Shown piece after piece: positions 1 through 9,866 of a stretch of DNA of 64,000 bases. Under the pieces are notes generated by a model. It was not told the DNA's origin. It saw only the letters and a program-made list of their open reading frames with translations, and did not search any database. Position 1 is the stretch's first letter, and each line of letters starts with the position of its first letter. The stretch spans positions 558,001 through 622,000 of the forward strand of contig CAJNDT010002780.1 in the NCBI GenBank assembly GCA_905221615.1. Direction: 5' to 3'. This DNA is from Symbiodinium sp. CCMP2592 (taxonomy: Eukaryota > Sar > Dinophyceae > Suessiales > Symbiodiniaceae). The position numbers and the translations under genes are program-made.

Positions 1-170
1 TGTACTGTATGTGCTGCAGATACATACATACGTACATCCATAGGTTTGTACGTATGTAGAATAATATGTCTGTGTACGTAGCATGTGGTGGGGGTGCGGA
101 CCCGTCGTGAATTCCCCCTGCCAGTTGTTCAAGTGTGCGTCATGCCGAGGTGTGTCAGCACACGCAGAAG
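1..170. other. No gene recognised; ATAC/GTAT-rich start
   Basis: The first 60 bases are a degenerate ATAC/GTAT simple sequence. The reading frame of the lectin gene is already open here from a GTG at 135, so an upstream exon could lie to the left, but no signal decides this. Confidence 0.3.
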
Positions 171-1258
171 ATGAGAGACTTCACAGATAAGGCGCCAGTC
201 TTCCGGGCAAATATTCGCAGTGCGATGAGTACGTGGCCCTTAACAAGGCTCGGCTGCCTTGACTCTGATAGGAGCTTCTACGCTCTTGGCTTTCTGGAGT
301 GCAAGCAAGCCGCATGGGCCTGGAGTCGGCAGTATCCTCGACGCATCCGAAATGGCTCGCACCCATTCGGGTGCAGTGTGAGGACAACTGGAAAGACGTC
401 ACTGGAATATCTGTATAATCCTCCAGGCCCTGGTGACACTTTGCCGGGAGGGCATCTCGGTGACCACTTAGCCCTTATATGTGATGGTGATATGCATAAT
501 GCACATGGCCGACGCCAGGTGCGTCTCGCTTCCGACAAGAAGTGGTGCATCGATCTACACAACGGACTGTTGAGTGGTCAACTAGAGCTCGCTCCCTGCC
601 AGCAAAGCAATGACGAGGCTCTTCGCAATCAAGTGTGGTTCTTCGAGGACGGCGCATCGTTCTGGGGGTAGTCTCCGAATGATGGTGTTCTGAAGACGTG
701 TTGTCAACGTGCGCGGGTATCTGCTTTTCATGTTCGGGGGGCTGATATTTTGAGTGCTGCGGGCTAGCCCTGTATGACATGTGCATTACATCCATGCCAC
801 CATGCATCTCTCTCTAACTCTAGCTCACCCTGCCTCAAGTATTAAAACTCGTTTACTATGGATGCCATGTGCGGCTTCTGCCCCAACACCTGCGCGAGGA
901 CGGTGGGGTCAAGCCATGGTGTGGAAAAGGCCATCGTGGCGATGACCACTGTTTGACCGCTGTTGAAGCAAAAGTCAGCATCAGAGTATGCTCGAATTCT
1001 AAATCACAGCAGCAGCAGTGGTCGTACATCAGTTCTGGGGAACATCCGGGCATCGGTACCATAGAGCTCATCAGCGACGAGCAGCAAACTACTGGCAAAT
1101 GGTGCTTGACTGTCCTGGGCGATGGCAACTCTTTCGAGCATCACCAACCTGTTGGGGTCAAGAACTGCAGTGACGCTGAGTACAGCAATCAAGGATGGAC
1201 ACTTCAGCGCACCAGCGATCCCCCGGCAGATCCTCTTGGTGACTGCAAAGAATGGTAG
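171..1258 (+). CDS. Putative ricin-B-type beta-trefoil lectin, two exons
   Basis: Carbohydrate-binding beta-trefoil domains of the ricin-B family carry three (QxW) repeats, each with a CL/CI..C core. All three are visible here: WCIDLHNG...C...NQVWFF (about 549-645), HCLTAV...C...QQQWSY (about 947-1026) and WCLTVL...C...NQGWTL (about 1103-1203). The first lies in one frame and the other two in a second frame. The frames join cleanly if about 251 bp is removed between the two copies of CGAGGACGG (644-652 and 895-903), giving FFEDGGVKPW with normal repeat spacing. The stop is TAG at 1256-1258. The ATG at 171 is the first in frame, but the 120 residues before the lectin domain match nothing I recognise, so the true start may lie in an upstream exon. 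It has no link to a toxin A chain; such lectin modules are common in secreted and cell-surface proteins. Function beyond sugar binding is unknown. Confidence 0.5.
648..898 (+). other. Inferred intron of the lectin gene, flanked by a direct repeat
   Basis: CGAGGACGG occurs at 644-652 and 895-903, and the codons GAG GAC occupy the same phase in both flanking frames. Splicing anywhere within the repeat gives the same protein. The donor would not be canonical GT unless shifted. Dinoflagellates are known to use GC and GA donors. The intron body contains no clear repeat element. Confidence 0.45.
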
Positions 1259-1676
1259 TGATGACGAAGGGATGGCAAGACGCCTCCTCTTGTCTTCTTC
1301 TACACGACCTGAGATGATTCCTTCTGTGAGACACACTTGCATGTGCTGCTGTTGCTTGTCGCTGCTACGGTGGAGGCTGAGCCGCATGTTAGATTGCTGT
1401 GAGACCAAGGGTTCAAGCTCGACAGCAGTTGTGTTTCTTGTTGTATTTTGGGTTTGGAGAGGTGCAAGTTGGGCTGAACTGGCAGATCATCCCCTAAATC
1501 CCCTCTCGATAGCTTCGGACCGTCGCAGTTTGCACACTTTTGCATCTGTATCATGCGTGCATGCGTTGCTCATCTGGGCTCCCATTGCAGCCGCAGTCAG
1601 CTGCGCAAAGCGGATTGTGGCGACTGCGCTTTAGAGCCGAGCGGTGCGGATCTCAAGCACGCTGCTTGTTCCTAGA
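1259..1676. other. No gene recognised
   Basis: Open frames here are short and overlap on both strands, with no domain or splice pattern I can support. This may be the 3' flank of the lectin gene. Confidence 0.4.
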
Positions 1677-1777
1677 AGGGCCTGAATCATTACCAATACT
1701 AATTCGGGGGTTCCTTATCATAACTATAGTATAGAGGGCCCCAAAGTAGTCTGTTCTGATTAGTAAGGCCGCTATAC
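1677..1777. repeat. Hairpin element family F2, diverged copy
   Basis: The left end reads GGGCCTGAATCATTACCAAT and the right end TTAGTAAGGCCGCTATA. The centre has GGGGGTTCCTTAT and TATAGTAT. The same plan recurs at more than ten places in this window. Confidence 0.6.
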
Positions 1778-2871
1778 CATTGTTGTGGCTTGGGAATCTT
1801 AATGTCCAGGCAATTCAGGCAATTTCCATGGCTGCAGATGTCATGAACCGGCTCTAAGGCGCAAACATGGTGCGGCCAAGTGATAGATTCGAGGCGCTTC
1901 GTCTTTATGTCTTTGAGACGATGAGTCCTGGCCAACACGATCAGCGGCAACAGACGTCTCTTCTCATTCCTGTAGAAGTGTCGTGCTTGCATTTTTGTTT
2001 GCTGCTTGAAGCAATGCAAAACACTTTTTGAAGGCCTTTCTCCTGTCCATGCACCCATGGAGGCACGCAGCTCAGCAGGACGATCACGGCACGAGAACCC
2101 TGGTCATGCGACAACAGCATCAACTTGATATGCATGAAGCCTCCAAATTGGCCCGCCAATGGTTGGATAAGTTACTGCTCCAGTGAAGAAGGTTTCCGAA
2201 GTGCCGGCGAAAGTCTGTCGAAAAAACGCCACAATCTGTTGGCTTGGCCTTTGTGACAGGCGGGGTCCAGGAGATGCGCTGCAAGCGGTGCCGCTTGATG
2301 TTGAAATGGCCTGTCTGCAACGCAGTATATTGGGGATTTGCTTGTGCTGCTTCCTCTTGATGCCTGAGTATTTTAGAGCTCCACCCGCGGGCTTGCATGC
2401 TTTGTGGGCTTATATGCTTCTTGGAAGTGGGGTTGCTTGCCTTCGTGGAGCCGGGAAATGACAGTCGATTCTGCAACAAGTACGTGTATTCGCGTCCAGA
2501 GTGGACCCTACTTGTCCCATTTTCTTGTCACTTTCGTAGGCTTCTTGTGAAGCAGTGTTCAGTCGGAACTGTGGTGTTGGACACCATTCGTTTCACGACA
2601 GCCTAAGCCAAGGTTTGTTCTGTCATGCTTATCATGTTGGGTAATTCTTCACGCCCAGATTTTAGCACGCAAGTGGGACAGGTTGTTGAAGTTTGTGTCG
2701 ACAGGTCGCAGAAATACTGGTTCGAAGGCTGCAACTACTGAATACAGCATCCATGTATTAATAGGATTACATCTCAAAGTTTGTAACTCCTCTGCTGACC
2801 ATGTGTTTGCTGTTTGCTAATCTAGCTTGGTTTAACTGCCCAGACTGTCCTGGCACACATGCGCACACACC
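1778..2871. other. No gene recognised
   Basis: Non-repetitive DNA of moderate GC. Short overlapping frames only; no supported exon, RNA or mobile element. Confidence 0.35.
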
Positions 2872-3160
2872 GAGACAGATCGAGAGATCGGTAGATTGAT
2901 AGATCAAATGAGAGGTAGATACATAGTAGCGAGCTGACTAGCTAGCCAGCCAAGTCAGTATTTATGTAGACAGATTGATCGGCAGATAGGTAGGTAGTCA
3001 GAAAGACAGACTGACAGATAGATAGGTAGATAGGTTGGTAGATAGACAAGTAGACAGATAGTTCGATAGTTAGATAGTTAGTTAGATATCTAGATAGCTC
3101 GAGACGCATATACACATACATAATCTACATACATACATACATGCATGCATGCATGCATCT
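2872..3160. repeat. Degenerate GATA/TAGA microsatellite, then ATAC/GCAT
   Basis: Runs of GATAGATAG, GTAGATAG and similar tetranucleotides with point changes, ending in CATACATACATACATGCATGCATG at about 3123-3157. Confidence 0.8.
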
Positions 3161-3404
3161 CTGTATACTGCCGCGCTGACGACCAGTTCCCTTCGTCAGT
3201 ATCAGTTTTGAGTTTCAGGCAGTAGATCTTGAACGCTGCTTAGCGTTAAAGACCTTATTCTCGAATCAACACTCTTGCTTACCGGCAGTCTCAAACCCAA
3301 ATTGTAATCCTTCAGATCCTGACAAATCCTTCCCTCGGCCGTTAAGCCGTCTGTCCACTCTGGTAGAATCTGAACAGTCTGCAGACAGCTCTCGCACAGA
3401 GGAG

Positions 3405-3612
3405 TACGTAAACATATACATAGATGTGTGTATATGTAGGCTTATAGACATAAATTCACTATGTATATATATAAAGATACACACTTACAAATGTCACAAA
3501 ATACATATGTATATGTATATGTATATATATATATATATCTGTGTTTCTTTTGTTATATAGATTTCAGGATTAACATGTGTATATACATATCTATATATAT
3601 ATATATATATAT
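3405..3612. repeat. TA/TATG microsatellite
   Basis: Alternating ATAT and GTAT tracts, including uninterrupted (TA)n at about 3520-3537 and 3592-3612. Confidence 0.8.
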
Positions 3613-3660
3613 TATATAGAGTGGTCTTGCACGGGTTGTCGGCCCATGCTTGCTTGCCAG

Positions 3661-3714
3661 CCCAGGGCGGAAACGCTGAAGCTCCCGTCCGCACAGGCTG
3701 CTGCACTTACATGC
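3661..3714 (+). CDS. Exon-like island 1 (partial, unknown gene)
   Basis: A GC-rich island follows TTGCCAG. Read in phase 0 it gives PRAETLKLPSAQAAALT before a stop. It lies between AT microsatellites. The donor is not clear. The composition resembles the next two islands, which suggests exons of one split gene. Confidence 0.22.
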
Positions 3715-3719
3715 TAAAG

Positions 3720-3776
3720 ACTCGATCTTGCTAGAGTAAGGGTCTAGGGTTTAGGGGTTTAGGGTCTAGGGTTTCG
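3720..3776. repeat. Telomere-like TTTAGGG block
   Basis: Several copies of GGGTTTAGGG and GGGTCTAGGG in a row. Confidence 0.75.
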
Positions 3777-3933
3777 GCTTCATTATGGGTGTCAACTCAA
3801 AGATGGTCTTGATGTATCTCGTTGCTTTCAATCTTTGCATTGCATCCCAAGCAGTTTCACATCCTTAAAACCCCAGAGCCAGAGCCCCAAAGGCCGAACT
3901 TCCTTCAGTACTGCTGGGCATGTCTTCCCGCAG

Positions 3934-4008
3934 GTTAGCAAAGTGCAGCCAAAGGAGGGCCTCTGGAAGGAGGTGGATGCCAAGCTGGCGAACGAGGCAG
4001 AGACTGCA
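3934..4008 (+). CDS. Exon-like island 2 (unknown helical protein)
   Basis: The acceptor CTTCCCGCAG ends at 3933. The island encodes [20 protein letters not shown] followed by EAETA, a charged helical peptide, and runs directly into a TATG microsatellite, so the donor is uncertain. Confidence 0.35.
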
Positions 4009-4190
4009 GATGTATATATGTATATACAATTGTGTATGTATAGAGTAGTTAATATATATATATATATATATATGTATGTATATATGTATATATGTATATA
4101 TGTATATACGTATATATATATATATGTATATATGTATATATGTATATATGTATATATGTATATATGTATTCATGCATATAAGTGTATATG

Positions 4191-4224
<34 letters not shown>

Positions 4225-4320
4225 TCTGTATATGTATCTGTATATGCGTATATTTGTATACGTGTATATGTGTATATGCGTAGAGGTGTATGTATGTATG
4301 CATATATATATATATATATG
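4009..4320. repeat. TATG/TATA microsatellite
   Basis: About 310 bp of GTATATAT, TATGTATA and GTATGTAT units. The tyrosine/isoleucine-rich frames on both strands here are products of the repeat, not genes. Confidence 0.9.
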
Positions 4321-4383
4321 CGCCCACGACGAGATCAGAACGATGTGCTCAGCCCTGGCCGAACCGCAACTTGGCCCTGCCAG

Positions 4384-4491
4384 GCTTCCGATGAGGCATA
4401 CGACGTGGCGACAGCTGCCCTGGCAAAGGCTCAGCAGGCAGAATACCGACATCGATTTGAACTGCAGAGCTCACAGCTGCAACCCGACCAG
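4384..4491 (+). CDS. Exon-like island 3 (36 codons, helical)
   Basis: The acceptor CCCTGCCAG ends at 4383 and the donor GTCCCA begins at 4492, giving exactly 36 codons. The peptide begins ASDEAYDVATAALAKAQQAE and ends QLQPDQ. It is alanine-rich, amphipathic and similar in style to islands in 16.8-39.5 kb. No family is recognised. Confidence 0.42.
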
Positions 4492-5110
4492 GTCCCAGCC
4501 GTAAGATCGATCGTGTCTGAGGTTTCTTGGTGTGGGCAAGTTCTGCGAATGTGCAGCGGCTCCCAAGCCCACGCGTCTCAAGCAGGATGCTGCAGCAAGC
4601 TTCCAAGAACACACGTGCGGCTTCACATCGTGTCGGACCATCCATCCATCTCAAGCCGGCAGCTCCGCTAGCACTTCGTGCAGAGAGTCCTCACTTGTCT
4701 TCACTCACAGCCGCAACTGGATCCCAACAGCCTCACACAACCATGCCGCGTTTCTCCACTGCGGCAATGGGGCCTGCGCGACAACGAAGTCCTCGTCCCC
4801 TACGACTGGCCCGGGCCATAGCACAAGCTGGGGCTTAAGAACAGGGTGCTCAAGCAAAAGGTTGGCTCCGAATTTCTCCTAATGCCGACTTAGAGACCCG
4901 GCCACAGGTGCCTGCGAGGCTTCCACTCTTCGTTCTCATCAGGAATTACTTGCATTAGGAACCCAAAGGAACCCAAACCACAAGTGCAACTAAGCACGAG
5001 GTTGCAGCAGTGGCCGGCACTCTCCTGGCTCTTTACCTTGGGCTTCCAGGCTCACGAGAACTGCGGAGGCTTCAAGTCAAGTCGGCGAGCCGTCAAGATG
5101 ACCTACCTTA
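4492..5110. other. No gene recognised
   Basis: GC-rich DNA with overlapping frames. A weak 16-codon island (5050-5097, after TTCCAG) is the only exon-like trace. Confidence 0.3.
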
Positions 5111-5200
5111 ACCTACCAAAACCTACTTTTTGTAGGGTCCCTATAAATCACATATTAGGGTTTATAATAAGAACCTACAAACAAGTAGGGTTTAGTAGGT
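5111..5200. repeat. Imperfect hairpin element
   Basis: The left arm CCTACCAAAACCTACTT (with ..TGTAGG following) pairs with the right arm, which ends ..AAGTAGGGTTTAGTAGG. A short AT-rich loop lies between. Confidence 0.55.
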
Positions 5201-5682
5201 CGAGGTAATTCTAATCCTACACCCTTGACCTGGAACTCTAACCTTAAGCTTTGGGGTATGGTTCAAGCCGCAACTCGGCAAAGCTTTCTATGTCTTGCTT
5301 TCGAAAACATAAGTGCTTTCAAGACTAGGAATAGGTTCTCGGAGTATGTTATGTTAGAACTAGTATTATGTAGAGGTTAAATTGGTATTTAGTAGATTTT
5401 TAGCAGAACCGTTGGTTTCATTCATGTTTATTGCGAGCGCCGGATTCAACACTGTCCGAAAGCTCTTTCGAGCAATTCCTCCTTTCTCGCTTTGCCAATG
5501 ACTTCATTAAGCTCGAGTGGGTGTGGCTGCCTAGCAGCACTAAAGGATCCACCCATGGCCTGCGCATCGAATGCCCTTTCACAGCTTCCTGATCACTGGA
5601 GCAGCTAAATCCGAAACCACTGCCAGCGCCGCCTTCACTAGATTGGATAGAAGAGCTGTCGAAGAACTAAACCCTACCCATA

Positions 5683-5762
5683 GGCCCCAAAGTAGTTCCT
5701 GTTTTGGGATTACCTTATAGGATTCTATATACGAACCCCCAAAAAGGAACTACTTTGGGGCC
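5683..5762. repeat. Hairpin element with 18-bp perfect arms
   Basis: GGCCCCAAAGTAGTTCCT at the left is the exact reverse complement of the right end AGGAACTACTTTGGGGCC. The core of the arm (CCCCAAAGTAGT) is also found in the F2 copy at 1677-1777. Confidence 0.75.
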
Positions 5763-5904
5763 TTAGGGTACACCCTGCAAGCCCCGAGCTCCCCCAAAAG
5801 TTGGAGCAAACTCGCAGGTTCCAAGCATTTGAAGGCAGCCTTCCTCGGCTCACCGGGGGACTCGGCGATGGTGCGCACCAAAGAGGTGCGACTTTCACCG
5901 TGGT

Positions 5905-6010
5905 GGGGGTTTGCCGAAAATTAGGGGTACCTTATTCTGGGGTCCTTATAATAAGGAGCCTACTATTTAGGGTACAATGTTAGGGTCCCCTATTTTCGGA
6001 AACTCTCATG
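5905..6010. repeat. Hairpin element family F1
   Basis: GGGTTTGCCGAAAATTAGGGG at the left pairs with CCCCTATTTTCGGAAACTC at the right. The centre contains GGGGTCCTTATAATAAGGA and ACTATTTAGGGTAC. Relatives lie near 14.1, 31.8, 32.1 and 53.5 kb. Confidence 0.75.
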
Positions 6011-6134
6011 CTGGGAGGGTGCAAGTCTTATGCGGTTCTTGAGGAGAACTTAGAGGTGCATGCTTTATGCTTAGCAGACCCTTGATGCAGGCACTACTGT
6101 AGCGTCATGAGCTGGCCCTGTGCACAAAACCGGA

Positions 6135-6345
6135 GTGTCTACACTGTAGCATCATTTAGTATACTTATACCGTAACATCAAATATTAAAAACTAATAGAC
6201 ACTACTATAAAACAATATCAGGTACTATGCGATAATATCAGAAAATATGTGGTATGATGTTATAATATAGAAGCAAAAAGACACTATGCTATAATATAAC
6301 TTAGTGTAAGATATTATGCTATAATATGAAGATCATATAAGACAG
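6135..6345. repeat. AT-rich degenerate repeat around TATGCTATAATAT
   Basis: Motifs such as CTATGCGATAATATCA, TATGTTATAATATAG and TATGCTATAATATGA recur every 25-40 bp, apparently a decayed tandem repeat. Confidence 0.55.
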
Positions 6346-6373
6346 TCCTCTCTTCCCTGGGCTGCTGCTAAAA

Positions 6374-6539
6374 TCATAGGGATCCTTAGGGGTGTAGGGG
6401 ACTATATTTCTTTAAATAGGCCTTATTAGTCCTTATTATGGGCCTTAAGGCCCCCTACCCCCCCTCCCCCTAAACCCTAAACCCTAAACCCTAAGGATCC
6501 CTATCCCCCCTCCCCCTACACCCCTAAGGATCCCTATGA
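6374..6539. repeat. Hairpin with 27-bp perfect arms enclosing CCCTAAA repeats
   Basis: The left arm (6374-6400, TCATAGGGATCCTTAGGGG..) is the exact reverse complement of the right arm (6513-6539, ..CCCCTAAGGATCCCTATGA). The interior holds a C-rich tract and several CCCTAAA units. Confidence 0.8.
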
Positions 6540-6611
6540 TAAAACCTGAGGGCGTTCTTGCTCCGGGGCCGAGTCGAAGAGTGCCTCGGCTGGAGATCTG
6601 AATAAAAAGCA

Positions 6612-6812
6612 TAAACACGGTTTAGGGTTTAGGGTTTAGGATTTAGGGAATAACACTAACAGTTATAGTAATAGTTATAGTTATAGTACTAATAGTAACA
6701 CTACCAATAGTAATAGTAAGAATAGTATAGTAATAACGGTAATAGTAGTCAGTAGTAATCTTAATGGTAATACGAGCAATAATGGTAATAATAATGATAA
6801 AAGGTTCATAGT
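6612..6812. repeat. TTTAGGG block, then AAT/AGT triplet microsatellite
   Basis: Three or four TTTAGGG-type units (6618-6648) are followed by about 160 bp of AATAGT, AGTAATAGT and similar triplets. Confidence 0.8.
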
Positions 6813-7059
6813 AGGTGAACTTCAGTCTCAGCAGTGATGGTATGACTATTGCTGGGAGTGTTGCTGCAGTAATTTCGCCCTCGAGAGCATCTTCATAGTA
6901 AGGTTTCAGAGCCCAGATCCACAGGTCGGAGGATCTTGAGGTTTTTCTTGCTAGCTTGAGCATCCTCAGTCGTGAGGCATTCTGACTCGAACTTGAGGTG
7001 TCTAAATTTTTGGAGTCTTTCCACTCAGCTTCGCTTAGACAGTCGGTTGAGCCACACAT
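6643..7059 (-). CDS. Hypothetical ORF, minus strand, 138 aa
   Basis: An ATG at 7057-7059 opens a frame whose first 85 residues have ordinary composition (MCGSTDCLSEAEWKDSKN.., ..SSDLWIWALKPYYEDALEG..). The last 50 residues are isoleucine/threonine-rich only because the frame enters an AAT/AGT microsatellite. No family is recognised, and it may be a chance frame. Confidence 0.15.
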   Translation of the reverse strand: MCGSTDCLSEAEWKDSKNLDTSSSSQNASRLRMLKLARKTSRSSDLWIWALKPYYEDALEGEITAATLPAIVIPSLLRLKFTYYEPFIIIITIIARITIKITTDYYYRYYYTILTITIGSVTISTITITITITVSVIP

Positions 7060-7437
7060 AAAGGCCCTGAGACCTATTGCATTGCAAGAGGAGGTCTAAC
7101 TACATGCTTTCCGAGATAGTATACAATCTCTGGAGCAGCAGCCAGGCACAAACAAACCGCCTAAACTAATTCCAGAGTCATGCACCTCGAACATTCAATC
7201 CGGAGTACAAGCTCGGAGCTCCCCAATGCACCCTCATCGCAGCAGCACGACTCGCAACAAAAACTTCAATGAAAGACAAGGGAAGTAGCATTTGCAACGC
7301 TACAGCTGGAGCAGCGTCGGGAGTAGCACGCGCAACAGATTACACACAAGCTGCAAACACAGCCGTTTTGCAGCTACCAAAGCTCGTCCTGAACCTCGCC
7401 AGCGTTCAATATCACTGTGCAAATTATAACTTGGACA

Positions 7438-7570
7438 GCAGATTCTAACAATAGTATAAAAGAATAATAATAGAGTACCGATAATAGTAGTAAAAATAGT
7501 AATAATATTTTTGTAATAATAGAAACAATAGTGATAGTATCAATAATAGTAGTAATGGTAATTAAGAGTA
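7438..7570. repeat. AAT/AGT triplet microsatellite
   Basis: Degenerate AATAATAGTA repeats, a second copy of the type at 6650-6810. Confidence 0.75.
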
Positions 7571-7696
7571 GGGGTGGTCACGAAAGGCTGCGAAAAGCTG
7601 TAAGGAGGGCCTTGCTGGCCTCGCCACCTCCCTGGCACTCCCTTTGGCCGGGGTGCCCGAACCCGTCCGTGCGGAGGATCTCAAAGTGGCGGCTTC

Positions 7697-7722
7697 GAGA
7701 GTTTAGGGTTTAGGGTTTAGGA
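7697..7722. repeat. Telomere-like TTTAGGG block
   Basis: Three consecutive TTTAGGG units. Confidence 0.75.
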
Positions 7723-8269
7723 AGGTTTCGAAACATATGTGACAAGAGCAGACTACGACTACAAATAGTATGTGGTAGTGGCAACAGTCGTGATGGTGGT
7801 GGTGTGTTAGCTGGATGCAACCAGGGTAGAGTCCTGGGCAACAGTCTTCCAAGATCTGCATCTGCGTGAAGATTCCAAAGAACTTTGCTATGACAGACGG
7901 TGGCCTTGAATCCATGACTCGTGCTGTCCATTGAGAAGATGTGGCGAATAATAGAAAGTTCTGCAGATCAGCGACTGAATTCTAAACCCTAAACCCATAG
8001 TCTTTTGCTTGGACCTCTGATCTCAAGAACTGTTGAGACGCCAGGAGGCGCCTCCTCCCCGCGTTTGGCAGATGAAGTTGCCAGAAGCCGGTTACCCAGA
8101 CTGGGAAGATGCTGGGAAGACGGCATGGGTTCTGTCTGGCACTCCCTAGCCCTGTCGCTGCATGCCAGAGTTCGATGTGGCAGTAGTGAACTGACGGCTG
8201 CTCTGCTGCTTTCAGTTGCATTCTGTCTCTGTGTATTAACATTTCATGGAATAGTTGGAGAATAGAATT

Positions 8270-8372
8270 CGAATACTATAATAATACTATAATACAACTA
8301 TAATACAACTATAATACTACTATAATACTATTATAGTACTATTATAATACTACTATAGTACTACTATAATAC
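8270..8372. repeat. ACTATAATA microsatellite
   Basis: Tandem ACTATAATA and ACTATAGTA units with small changes. Confidence 0.85.
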
Positions 8373-8496
8373 TTTTGAAAGTCTGGACTCCGGACCCAGG
8401 GCTGGCAAGTCTTCCAAAAGTTCTCGGTGCCACCAGTCACAGAGACGAGGACGAAGGACCGGGAGTGCTGCTTCTATTTTGAGCTTCGGGCTGTAC

Positions 8497-8596
8497 CCCT
8501 AAACCCTAAACCCAAAACCCTAAACCCTGAACCCTAAACTCTAAACCCTAAACCCTAAATCCTAAACCCAAAACCCTAAACTCTAAACCCTAAATG
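8497..8596. repeat. Telomere-like CCCTAAA block
   Basis: About a dozen CCCTAAA units with variants such as CCCAAAA and CTCTAAA, opposite in orientation to the block at 7697. Confidence 0.85.
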
Positions 8597-8764
8597 TAGG
8601 GAGGCTTTAGGCCCCTGAGCCCCGAATCCGAAGATTTTCGAGCTCGGGTTCCGTGGTTGGGCTCGGTGGACGTCTCTCGACGGGAGCGTTTCTTCGACCT
8701 GCAGAGCTTGAGGCAGAATGAACGAAGCTCAAGGCCATGGTCATCTGATGGTGCTGATGGTGAT

Positions 8765-8856
8765 ACTTACTTTTGGTTAGTAGGGAATGGAAGAATGGTA
8801 GTAATAGTGGTTATAATTCCACCCCATTCCTCCATTCCTTACTATCCAAAGGTAAG
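8765..8856. repeat. Hairpin element family F3, copy 1
   Basis: The left arm ACTTACTTTTGGTTAGTAGG pairs with the right arm, which ends CTATCCAAAGGTAAG. The loop is TGGTAGTAATAGTGGTTATAA. The right arm has changed (ACTATCC in place of ACTAACC), so the arms are imperfect. Confidence 0.8.
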
Positions 8857-8869
8857 GGTAGAAGACATG

Positions 8870-9160
8870 TCGGTCCTGGTCGTAGTCGTCGGCGTCGTCG
8901 TGGTAGTAGTTACTGACGTCGTCATAGTCGTACTAGTAATCGTGGTCGTAGTCGTCGTTGTTGTCGTCGTCATGGTCGTCGTGGTCGTCAGCGGCAGCAG
9001 CGGCAGTGGCAGCGGCAGTGGCAGCGGCACTAGCACCTAGCAGCAGCACTGTCCGGCACAGCAGCCGCAGCAGGAGCATGACAGGAGCAGCAGGGGTTTC
9101 AGCAGCATCGTGCTAGTGGTAGAGGTAATGATAGCAGCAGTGTGTGGCAGTTGCCTGCTT
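8870..9160. repeat. GTC/GCA triplet-rich tract
   Basis: GTCGTCGTCG and GGCAGCAGCGGCAGTGGCAGC triplets on the + strand. The valine-, serine-, threonine- and leucine-rich frames here come from the repeat. Confidence 0.75.
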
Positions 9161-9334
9161 GTCAATACCACTACCGTGCCAGCACCTCAAATCTTGAGCA
9201 CCATCATCATCGCCAGCCATCATCCTGACCCCACTATCACCAGCTGCCTGCAAGCCGCAGATTCCAAAAGGAGCTGTTGCTGGCGGGAGACCCGGCCGTG
9301 GCAGCTGGGACCGAGCATTCAAATAGTCAGAAGC

Positions 9335-9436
9335 TTGGGTTTAGGGTTTAGGGTTTAATGTTTAGGTTTAGGGTTTAATGTTTAGGGTTTAGGGTTGAGG
9401 GTTTAGGGTTTGCGGTTGAGGGTTTAGGGTTTGTTC
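9335..9436. repeat. Telomere-like TTTAGGG block
   Basis: Many GGTTTAGGG units with variants GGTTTAATG and GGTTGAGGG. Confidence 0.85.
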
Positions 9437-9767
9437 TGGAGGGCTGGAGACCCTAAGCCACTTTTGGCACAGATCCGACGCAGCTAGTCTTCCGGTTAAA
9501 CCCGGTTTCATTGCTTGGAAAGGGGCAGCCGGCGATGGTTGGTGGTGTATCTGCCTGCTGCGAAGTTTATGATGTTTTCCATGGCTGTTTTCGACAATAT
9601 GCCCTAAGCCCTAAACCCTAAGCCAACAGTACAGTAGCGCTTTTTTTTACGTGGCTTCGGGATCAGAGACGAGGACTGCCCCCCATGTGATGTACGAATC
9701 TACTGCATTCGAACAAACAGCCATCAGACGCCGGAGCCGAACGAACCGGCGGAGGCGATATCCACTG

Positions 9768-9866
9768 TAGGGGCCTTCATAATCAGAGTAGGGTTTTGGG
9801 GGTTCCTTATCATGATTATAGCATAATATACCCCCAGACCCTATTCCAATGGTTGAGGCCCTTATA
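9768..9866. repeat. Hairpin element family F2
   Basis: GGGGCCTTCATAATC at the left, GGTTTTGGGGGTTCCTTATC in the centre and GGTTGAGGCCCTTATA at the right. Confidence 0.65.

Noticed and set aside
3835-4671. 278-codon frame with Tyr/Ile/Met-rich centre
   Set aside because: The centre is a TATG microsatellite; only the islands at 3934-4008 and 4384-4491 look like exons.
8870-9040. Valine- or threonine-rich protein at 8.7-9.0 kb
   Set aside because: The repetitive part is a GTC/GCA triplet tract; the short lead (about 8657-8760) may be an exon but has no clear borders.
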